This document shows positions 24,350 through 30,384 of a stretch of 30,384 bases of DNA, piece by piece (the first letter of the stretch is position 1; each line of letters begins with the position of its first letter). The position numbers and the translations under genes are program-made. Source of the stretch: Nitrospirota bacterium (GTDB lineage: Bacteria > Nitrospirota > Thermodesulfovibrionia > Thermodesulfovibrionales > Magnetobacteriaceae); assembly GCA_015232165.1 (NCBI GenBank), contig JADGAE010000003.1:1-30384 (forward strand). The letters are read 5' to 3'. Below the pieces are notes generated by a model, which saw only the letters and a program-made list of their open reading frames with translations, was not told the DNA's origin and did not search any database.

Positions 24350-24805
24350 ATGAAGTTAAACAAGGAAACCCTCCGGTTTATCTACAATCACGCAATCCAA
24401 ACATATCCTGACGAGTGCTGCGGGATCGTCACCGGAAAGGCAGAGCAGCAAGTGGCACACGCCTGCCAAAATATCCAGGACCTCCTACACCAACAAGACC
24501 CGCTACGATACCCCCGCACTGCCCGCATCGCATACACAATCGACCCAAAAGAGGCAAACCTCATAATATCACGGGCCCTTCAAAATGACCAAGACGTGAT
24601 GGCCTTCTATCACTCACACCCCGACCATGACGCCTACTTCTCAGAGGAGGACGTCGCAGCTCAAACCGTGTTTGGAGAACCACAATGGCCACAAGCACTG
24701 CAAGTGGTGGTCTCCGTAAAATTGGGACTCGTAAGTGCCCTCAAATGCTACATATGGGATGACGCCTCGCAGAACTTCAAAGAAAGCACTAATTGTAAGG
24801 ATTAA
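24350..24805 (+). CDS. Mec-like JAMM (M67) metallopeptidase
   Basis: This 151-aa zinc peptidase of the JAB1/MPN/Mov34 family shows the complete JAMM motif: E22 in DECCGIVTG, then H88-S-H90-P, S98 and D101 (HSHPDHDAYFSEED). The DECCG opening is shared with Mycobacterium Mec, which cleaves cysteine from the C-terminus of the CysO-cysteine adduct. The ATG follows the CysM-like stop without a gap (TGAATG), so coupled translation is likely. The predicted role is release of cysteine or carrier recycling in a protein-bound sulfur pathway. The carrier gene must be elsewhere, or another ThiS/MoaD protein serves. The protein is cytoplasmic. Confidence 0.88.
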   Translation: MKLNKETLRFIYNHAIQTYPDECCGIVTGKAEQQVAHACQNIQDLLHQQDPLRYPRTARIAYTIDPKEANLIISRALQNDQDVMAFYHSHPDHDAYFSEEDVAAQTVFGEPQWPQALQVVVSVKLGLVSALKCYIWDDASQNFKESTNCKD

Positions 24806-24841
24806 ACGCTTGTTGATAAGCAAACGTTATTTGATCCACTG

Positions 24842-27196
24842 ATGAAATATAAAGACATACCCAACAAACCTGCCTTTCATATATTTATAATTGTTATATT
24901 GGGCTGCCTTTCATACTCAAATAGCTTGCAAATCCCGTTCTTGTTTGATGACTGCCAAATACCAGCCATAGTATCAAACAACTTTGACCCCTGGAATGTC
25001 TTTGGTGCAAGATATACAGCCAATCTCTTATTATTTATGAACTATAAGACACATGGCCATAGTGTCCATGGATACCATGCCGTCAATATAGCCATACATA
25101 TATCTAACGCCATTTTGCTCTATTGCCTGATCGTTTATCTCTTCAGGACGCAGAATCCATTGTATAACGATTACTCCAATGACGTAGAAATACCGAGACA
25201 CCATGTCGCTTTTTGCACATCCGCTCTGTTTGTAAGCCATCCCCTACAACTGCAAGCCGTGACGCTGATTATCCAAAGATATGCCTCCCTTGCTACATTG
25301 TTCTATCTGCTTACGTTGATTTTTTATATAAAGTGGCGATTGTTAGACATTGAGCAAAATCGACATGAATCTCTTTCGTTAAGGTATAAAAATAAAACCG
25401 TGAGTATAAATATACGGTCAATATCATTTTACGTTATAGTGTTTATGTCGGCATTTATTGCGGCAAATACAAAACAGATAACCATTACCTTACCTGTTAT
25501 CATTACGCTGGTTGAATTCATGTTTTTTTCGGGAAAACCCTTGAAACGTTTATTACAATGTCTCCCTTTTTATGTTATTATACCCTATATCATCTTTTTT
25601 TCCAGTGGATATTTAGCAACACCGGATGGTTATAACATAGATGATATTATGTTCAGCAAACAGGATATCGGAGTAATTGTCCTAGACCGATGGCAAAACC
25701 TCTTTACACAATTCAGAGTAATAATTACCTACATAAGAATGTTGTTTATTCCGGTAAATCTAACACTTATCTACGACTATCCTGTATCATTTTCATTTTG
25801 GGAGCCTCGTGTCTACATATCTTTTATTGTCCTCTGTGCTATATTTGCCTCTGCCATATACATGTACTATCTTGCCAACAAGACACGTAACACCAAGCAT
25901 AGAGATATACTTTTTATATCCTTTGCAATATTGTGGTTCTTCATTACCATAGCACCACAGTCAAGTATAATTCCACTTTCTAACTGGCAACTGATGGAGT
26001 ACAGGGTGTATCTGGCATCCATTGGGTTTTTCATTGCCATAGTCACGGCGTTATCTATTGTTGTGCGAACCATAAAACCCAAGAAATTGACGGTTTATTT
26101 TATGCTTCCAATGCTCACGATATCCCTTGCATTTGCCATTGCTACATACAAGAGAAACAGTGTATGGCAATCCGAGGTCACACTCTATGAAGACAACGTC
26201 AGGAAAGTACCTACAAGCATCTTTGCCAACATAAACCTCGGCTCCGCATACATGGATGCAGGGGAATTTAACAAGGCTATCTCCGCATTTCAGCAGGCAA
26301 AGAGCCTAAATACAAGAGCCGGTCTTACACACTACACAACGACGCAAACAAACCTGGCATCTGCTTACACACGGACCAAAAGATATGTCGAGGCAACAAG
26401 AGAACTAAAAGAGGTCTTGCTCTACGAACCCAATAACGCCGACATCCATACCCGTCTTGGTTTGGTGTACGTACAGCAAAAATTATTAAATGAAGCACTT
26501 GATGAATTTAAGACGGCCATTGCAATTGACAACAATTTTGTTGATCCGCGCTACTATCTCGGTACGATTTATGCCGCACAGGACCGTATAGAAGACGCCC
26601 TCAGACAATGGCGTTATGTGGTCAGTCTCAACCCCGACCATGAACGGATATACGTAGACATAGGCGATGCCTACATGCAACAAGGTAAGCTGCAGGATGC
26701 CCTTGGTGAGTATAAAAAAGCTCTAAGACTCGGGAAAAACAATGCCGCCATCCATATAAAGATGTGCGATGCCTATAAGAGGCTTGGCCGTGAAACGGAT
26801 GCTGCCCTGACCTGCCAGACCGCCTTACAGGCTAACACCAAAGAGATAAAAGACCCTACGGTGTATTTCAGACTTGGCCTAATGCACGAAAACCAGGGCA
26901 ACCTGGATGAGGCTGCCATACAATACTCTATGGCAATAAAACTCAACCCCGACTACGCCGATGCTCACAACAACCTGGGGGTAATCCTCGGTAAGCAAGG
27001 CAAGATAGATGAAGCCCTCAACGAAATAAGCACGGCCATTAGCATACGCCCTGATTACGCCGACGCCCACAATAATCTCGGTCTCTGTCTGGGCTTCCAA
27101 GGGAAGGTAGACCAAGCCAGAGCAGAGTTTACAGCAGCCCTAAAAATCGACCCTAACCACAGCGGCGCTAAACGTAATCTCAATTCCTTGAAATAG
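24842..27196 (+). CDS. TMTC-like GT-C membrane protein with about nine TPRs
   Basis: This 784-aa paralogue of the protein at 10701 has the same plan. An N-terminal helix is followed by PFLFDD (acidic pair at residues 36-37, the same place as in the paralogue). About ten membrane helices reach residue 435, then TPRs fill about 455-784 (for example NPDYADAHNNLGVILGKQGKIDEALNEI). Shared motifs include HPLQLQAVTLIIQRYASLATLFYLL and YKRNSVWQ. The usual EHRLYLP is EYRVYLA here. The likely role is membrane glycosyl transfer to secreted polymer or protein, with TPRs as docking sites. The long TPR region distinguishes it from the first copy. No good ribosome site precedes the ATG. It lies 36 bp after the JAMM gene, and functional linkage is doubtful. 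Confidence 0.85.
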   Translation: MKYKDIPNKPAFHIFIIVILGCLSYSNSLQIPFLFDDCQIPAIVSNNFDPWNVFGARYTANLLLFMNYKTHGHSVHGYHAVNIAIHISNAILLYCLIVYLFRTQNPLYNDYSNDVEIPRHHVAFCTSALFVSHPLQLQAVTLIIQRYASLATLFYLLTLIFYIKWRLLDIEQNRHESLSLRYKNKTVSINIRSISFYVIVFMSAFIAANTKQITITLPVIITLVEFMFFSGKPLKRLLQCLPFYVIIPYIIFFSSGYLATPDGYNIDDIMFSKQDIGVIVLDRWQNLFTQFRVIITYIRMLFIPVNLTLIYDYPVSFSFWEPRVYISFIVLCAIFASAIYMYYLANKTRNTKHRDILFISFAILWFFITIAPQSSIIPLSNWQLMEYRVYLASIGFFIAIVTALSIVVRTIKPKKLTVYFMLPMLTISLAFAIATYKRNSVWQSEVTLYEDNVRKVPTSIFANINLGSAYMDAGEFNKAISAFQQAKSLNTRAGLTHYTTTQTNLASAYTRTKRYVEATRELKEVLLYEPNNADIHTRLGLVYVQQKLLNEALDEFKTAIAIDNNFVDPRYYLGTIYAAQDRIEDALRQWRYVVSLNPDHERIYVDIGDAYMQQGKLQDALGEYKKALRLGKNNAAIHIKMCDAYKRLGRETDAALTCQTALQANTKEIKDPTVYFRLGLMHENQGNLDEAAIQYSMAIKLNPDYADAHNNLGVILGKQGKIDEALNEISTAISIRPDYADAHNNLGLCLGFQGKVDQARAEFTAALKIDPNHSGAKRNLNSLK

Positions 27197-27227
27197 CTCA
27201 GGACAATCGCATTTGACCGGAGGAAAA

Positions 27228-27345
27228 GAAAGGGGCGACTCCGCTCGCATAGCGACGTTACCGCGCCCCCTTCAGAACCCCCTGCAAGGGGGCCAGCCCC
27301 CCCACTGAGCAGGGGGTCGCTGACCCCCTTGACCCCTTTATATGC
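27228..27345 (-). repeat. Dispersed G-rich palindromic repeat, long copy R5 with insertion
   Basis: The left part matches the 2814 copy almost base for base (AAAGGGGCGACTCCGCTCGC and onward). It carries an extra block of about 27 bp (around 27301-27327, including CACTGAGCAGGGGGTCGCTG) within the palindrome region. The right flank (CCCATGAAAAATTTATTC near 27367) matches the flank of the copy at 3106 in inverse orientation. Confidence 0.8.
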
Positions 27346-27397
27346 ATTTTGGTTACCACTTGTCACCCATGAAAAATTTATTCCCCTGTGAAATAGC

Positions 27398-27427
27398 TTG
27401 ACCTGCCGGCACCCAACACTATATACT
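27398..27427 (+). promoter_or_regulatory. Promoter candidate for the DsbC-like gene
   Basis: TTGACC (27398-27403), an 18-nt spacer and TATACT (27422-27427). The predicted start near 27434 is just before a mini-ORF (ATG 27438, MKKTK, stop 27455) whose end leads into the AAAGGAGG of the DsbC-like gene. Confidence 0.5.
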
Positions 27428-27470
27428 AATTACGGCAATGAAAAAAACAAAATAAAGGAGGATTGTATAA

Positions 27471-28046
27471 GTGAACAACAAGGGACTAACAGTTATAAGG
27501 AGGTTTCAAACCATAACTATACTGGTTTTGTGGACGACCTTGCTTACTTTGACACAGGCGGTGGCACAACCTGCGGCAAATGATAATGCACCTGCAGCAG
27601 GACAGTCAAAACAAGTCAATATTCTAATTGACAAGGCCGTAAGAATTGGCATGGGAAAAAACATTGTCGTTGAATTCACTGACCCGGATTGTCCATATTG
27701 CAGAAAGTTGTCCGATTACATGGCCAAGAGAAAGGATGTCACAAGATATGTCTTTCTGTTTCCGCTGACCCAGATACACCCTCAGGCGCAGGAAAAATCA
27801 AAGTTCATCCTATGCTCAAAAAACCAGGCAAAGGCCCTTGAAGATGTCATGAGCGGCAAGTACGACAAGGAAAAGCTCCCCACGTGCAAGGGACCTCAAG
27901 CCGAACAACTCCTCGAAGAACACAAGAAAATGGCCGATTCCGCAGGCGTGACATCAACCCCAACGTTGATAGTCAACGGCCAGCTCGTGCAAGGAGCCAA
28001 CTTCGAACTCATAGAGAAGATTATCGGTCCAAATCCATACCAATGA
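27471..28046 (+). CDS. Secreted DsbC-like thiol:disulfide oxidoreductase
   Basis: This 191-aa thioredoxin-fold protein starts at GTG 27471, with AAAGGAGG upstream. A signal peptide (about 1-32, ending TQAVAQ) sends it to the periplasm. The active site is C74-P-Y-C77 in FTDPDCPYCRKL, and the cis-proline is P164 (TSTPTLIVNG). A second Cys pair (C115, C139) sits where E. coli DsbC has its structural disulfide. The N-terminal DsbC dimerisation domain is missing; only about 40 residues precede the fold. It may thus act as a monomeric isomerase, reductase or oxidase. Possible clients include the cysteine-paired secreted protein at 13681 and the adhesin-E-like protein downstream; this is inference. 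Confidence 0.87.
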   Translation: MNNKGLTVIRRFQTITILVLWTTLLTLTQAVAQPAANDNAPAAGQSKQVNILIDKAVRIGMGKNIVVEFTDPDCPYCRKLSDYMAKRKDVTRYVFLFPLTQIHPQAQEKSKFILCSKNQAKALEDVMSGKYDKEKLPTCKGPQAEQLLEEHKKMADSAGVTSTPTLIVNGQLVQGANFELIEKIIGPNPYQ

Positions 28047-28079
28047 TGTATGCGTAGTTGGTAGTCAACAGTTATTTAG

Positions 28080-28559
28080 ATGAATATTACGGTTGAGCAT
28101 TACGGAACCACGTGCAAGTATGGCAGCATCGGGGGTGGCAGAACCTGGTGGCAGCGCCACCGTCTCTTTTTCATGATCAACTATGTCGTGGCCGTGGGCG
28201 TTGTCCTGTTTGCGTGTAACTCAATGGCATTGGAGGCACGGTGGAAATTCATAGGGGTAGCGGAAGAGGTCAAGTTTTACTATGACTCGCTGACGGTTGC
28301 TTATACGGACAAAAGCACCGTCAGGTTCTGGACCACTCAGGTATTTCCAGAGGGTCATGCAAAGGTGATAGAATCTCGTTATCTTAATGAAATAAACTGC
28401 ACCAAGAGGACTATCAGGTTCATTCAAGCCCATATTAAACCAAAACACGGTAAAGACTCCATCTCAAAAGAGCCATCTCCGCTGATGAACATCGCCCCTG
28501 ATACAATGTTTGAGAAGTTTCATGACACCGTGTGTAGAAATAACATGGGACATCCCTAG
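28080..28559 (+). CDS. Secreted protein resembling surface-adhesin E family
   Basis: This 159-aa protein has an N-terminal export signal: basic RTWWQRHR, then a hydrophobic stretch ending near SMALEA, around residue 50. An alternative start at ATG 28173 would give a shorter signal peptide; neither start has a good ribosome site. The mature part reads ARWKFIGVAEEVKFYYDSLT, then VRFWTTQVFPEG and two cysteines (NEINC and HDTVC), ending in a PDTMFEKFHDTVC pattern. This layout resembles the adhesin protein E family (PF16747) of small secreted proteins, which form one disulfide. It lies 33 bp after the DsbC-like gene and is probably co-transcribed. The binding function is not shown. Confidence 0.7.
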   Translation: MNITVEHYGTTCKYGSIGGGRTWWQRHRLFFMINYVVAVGVVLFACNSMALEARWKFIGVAEEVKFYYDSLTVAYTDKSTVRFWTTQVFPEGHAKVIESRYLNEINCTKRTIRFIQAHIKPKHGKDSISKEPSPLMNIAPDTMFEKFHDTVCRNNMGHP

Positions 28560-28584
28560 TTATTGTTAAAGGAGGGGGGTACTC

Positions 28585-28617
28585 CTGCCCTATCTTGTAT
28601 ATAATGATGATAGGCAG
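28585..28617 (+). promoter_or_regulatory. TATAAT box inside an inverted repeat
   Basis: CTGCCCTATC (28585-28594) and GATAGGCAG (28609-28617) form an inverted repeat with one bulged base. The loop contains a perfect TATAAT (28600-28605). There is no good -35. It could be an operator-covered promoter for the DnaJ-RDD-TPR gene, or a weak terminator of the preceding unit; no T-run follows. Confidence 0.3.
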
Positions 28618-28643
28618 AGACTTACTAACTGAGACCTCATGGC

Positions 28644-30236
28644 ATGAAAGACATTAAGAGTCACTATCAGACCCTCGGATTAGGTGTTGATGCCTCCATG
28701 GAGGAGGTAAAACACGCCTACCGCGACCTGGCAAAGGTGTGGCACCCAGACCGCTTTACCCACGACCCCGCATTGCAAAAAAAGGCCGAGGCCAAGTTGA
28801 CCGAAATAAACATCGCATACAGCGCCATAAATGAACACCTTACTGCCTCGAAAAAAAACGCTAAACCAACCCCTGAAACCGCTGATGCCTACAGCTCTGC
28901 ACATAATGCCTATAAGACAACAGACCAGGCTTCATCAACAGGCAAGGAAACAAAAACCTCACACACTGACGACCCCAAAACTCAAAAAAAACAACAGGAA
29001 AAACCCTCTCCACGTAAAACACCAACAGACGATGCCAAACCCTACAGCCTTGAGCCCAGACCGTGGTTTCGGCTTTGGGCGAGGTACTTTGACCTGATTG
29101 TAATTGGCATCCTGGTGTTTTTTTCAATGGTGATGCTCTCCCCGGAACTGGCAAAGAAGGCAAACCCGATGATACTGATAGGCGTGACCCTTCCACTGTG
29201 GTTTGTGATTGAGGCCGTTGTGATGTCCACCTTTGGCACCACGCCGGGCAAGGCGATCCTGCGCATAAGGGTCCGTGCGGTGGATGGCTCCATACCTGGA
29301 TTCAATGTGTTCTTTAAGCGTGGTATGTCCATATGGTTTATGGGACAGGCTATGGGGATACCGGGGTTGTGTTTCCTCAGCAACTTCATGGCCTACCTGA
29401 TACTATTGAGGGACAAGAAAACCATGTGGGACGACAAACTCAGACTTGTCGTCTCACATGGACGGGTCAATGACAACAGAATGGGGATGTTTGTTGCCTT
29501 GTTTGTGCTTGTGACGCTACTGTTTACATTTAATATCGTTGGTGTATACTATGAATTCAAGAAAGACAAATCAATTGAAAACTCCTTTGTTGCGCCTCCT
29601 CAGCGACGGACGGAACCCCCGGAGCCTATAGTTGAACCATCCCCTACGGCATCCACGGCATCACACAACAGGGCGGAGATGCTAACGGCGGATGATTGGT
29701 TTGAAAGGGGCAGGAGGCTATTCGTTGAGGGAGAGTATCAGGCATCAATAGATGCCCTTGACAAGGCCATCGCGTTAAACCCGGAATATACCGAGGCATA
29801 CGTAAATCGCGGCTCATCATACAAGATGCTTGGCAAAAACCAACAGGCCCTCTACGACTACAACCATGCAATTGAGCTAAATCCAAGACTGCCGGTGGCA
29901 TACTTTTACCGCGGTTTTTTTTACTATGACCTCAATAAAGTTCAGCAGGCCATTGATGACTTCGACGTGGCCATTGACCTTAATCCCAAGTACACTATGG
30001 CGTATCTATTTCGTGGGTTGGCGTACAAGGCCATCGACGCTGTTGAGCAGGCCATCGAGGACATTGACATGGCCATTGCCCTAGACCCCAAAGACCCAAA
30101 GGCCTTTTATACCAGGGCTGTCCTGCACAACACCACCGGAAACGACCTGCAGGCCGTTAGCGACTTCAAGGTCGCAGCCAGGCTCGGCTCCAAAGACGCA
30201 AAAGACGTCCTGACAAAACAAGGCATCCAATGGTAA
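28644..30236 (+). CDS. DnaJ-RDD-TPR fusion membrane protein
   Basis: This 530-aa protein combines three modules. An N-terminal J domain (1-68) has the intact HPD motif at 34-36, needed to stimulate a DnaK partner. A Lys/Thr/Pro-rich linker covers about 69-135. An RDD membrane domain (about 139-275) has RPWFRLWARYFDLI and FGTTPGKAILRIRV. A further membrane helix lies near 285-305, and at least four TPRs fill about 345-525 (NPEYTEAYVNRGSSYKMLGK type). With the J domain cytoplasmic, the last helix would place the TPRs outside or inside depending on helix count. The role may be recruiting Hsp70 to a membrane site, but this is inference. No strong ribosome site precedes the ATG. Confidence 0.87.
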   Translation: MKDIKSHYQTLGLGVDASMEEVKHAYRDLAKVWHPDRFTHDPALQKKAEAKLTEINIAYSAINEHLTASKKNAKPTPETADAYSSAHNAYKTTDQASSTGKETKTSHTDDPKTQKKQQEKPSPRKTPTDDAKPYSLEPRPWFRLWARYFDLIVIGILVFFSMVMLSPELAKKANPMILIGVTLPLWFVIEAVVMSTFGTTPGKAILRIRVRAVDGSIPGFNVFFKRGMSIWFMGQAMGIPGLCFLSNFMAYLILLRDKKTMWDDKLRLVVSHGRVNDNRMGMFVALFVLVTLLFTFNIVGVYYEFKKDKSIENSFVAPPQRRTEPPEPIVEPSPTASTASHNRAEMLTADDWFERGRRLFVEGEYQASIDALDKAIALNPEYTEAYVNRGSSYKMLGKNQQALYDYNHAIELNPRLPVAYFYRGFFYYDLNKVQQAIDDFDVAIDLNPKYTMAYLFRGLAYKAIDAVEQAIEDIDMAIALDPKDPKAFYTRAVLHNTTGNDLQAVSDFKVAARLGSKDAKDVLTKQGIQW

Positions 30237-30247
30237 GAAAACAAAAA

Positions 30248-30323
30248 AAGAAAGAAATGGGCGGCTCCACTTCTTGCGCTCCAGGACGCTCCTGACCCCC
30301 TTTAGAACCACCTGCAAGGGGGT
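30248..30323 (-). repeat. Degenerate copy R6 of the G-rich repeat
   Basis: AAGAAATGGGCGGCTCCAC, then CTGACCCCCTTTAGAACCAC and CTGCAAGGGGGTG, resemble the left and centre of the long copies, with several substitutions and no full palindrome. It lies just after the DnaJ-RDD-TPR stop. Confidence 0.6.
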
Positions 30324-30353
30324 GCTCTCTTTTCTTACATAAAGAAGGCTTTC

Positions 30354-30384
30354 ATGACAAGAGAAACAACACCGGCAAGCATGA
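30354..30384 (+). CDS. Partial ORF at the right edge
   Basis: ATG 30354 with AAGAAGG just upstream opens MTRETTPASM before the window ends. Too short to identify. Confidence 0.4.
   Translation, partial: MTRETTPASM

Noticed and set aside
1..30384. tRNA, rRNA or known riboswitch
   Set aside because: No tRNA T-loop pattern, rRNA segment or recognisable riboswitch core was seen on reading the intergenic regions.

Overview
This 30.4-kb window looks like chromosomal DNA of an environmental Gram-negative bacterium. It carries Sec signal peptides, a periplasmic DsbC-like thioredoxin, large secreted repeat proteins, a chemoreceptor and several c-di-GMP proteins. The gene mix fits Nitrospirota, possibly a Magnetobacterium-type lineage, or a deltaproteobacterium-like group: TMTC-like TPR glycosyltransferases, SBBP and FG-GAP propeller proteins, a CysM/JAMM pair, coiled-coil DUF1640-like proteins and DnaJ-RDD-TPR. 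No rRNA, tRNA or taxonomic marker gene is present, so this placement is inference.

Layout. Positions 190-2728 (minus) hold a two-gene unit: a WbaP-type polyprenyl-phosphate sugar transferase and a radical SAM/SPASM protein separated by 1 nt. Positions 3334-6962 (minus) hold a Cache-type chemoreceptor overlapping by 4 nt an HDOD-GAF-GGDEF diguanylate cyclase. A divergent membrane PAS-PAS-GGDEF cyclase follows at 7089-9158 (plus). A coiled-coil membrane protein with a 54-bp tandem repeat array lies at 9230-10252 (minus). Next comes a repeat-rich gap that contains a 48-bp relic of a GGDEF gene tail. A GT-C/TPR membrane protein (10701-12617, minus) follows, with a small unknown ORF just upstream.

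From about 13.1 kb most genes are on the plus strand. A strong promoter and a long cytosine-poor leader precede a 1238-aa secreted protein with two DUF1566 (Lcl) domains, six cysteine-paired repeats and six FG-GAP-like blades. A clear terminator separates it from a tandem pair of coiled-coil/PD-(D/E)XK-like paralogues. Next is a 1034-aa secreted protein made of an N-terminal domain, seven SBBP blades and six FG-GAP-like blades. A tight cysteine-biosynthesis cluster follows: CysK-like, CysM-like and a Mec-type JAMM peptidase. Then come a second GT-C/TPR protein paralogous to the first, a secreted DsbC-like protein, an adhesin-E-like secreted protein and a DnaJ-RDD-TPR fusion. A partial ORF starts at the right edge.

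Three themes connect the genes. (1) Cell surface: sugar transferase, two GT-C/TPR proteins, two propeller proteins that share a C-terminal six-blade module, a DsbC-like oxidoreductase and an adhesin-E-like protein. (2) c-di-GMP and chemosensory signalling. (3) Repeat-driven plasticity: coiled-coil genes of variable repeat number, and a dispersed G-rich palindromic intergenic repeat present in at least six copies.
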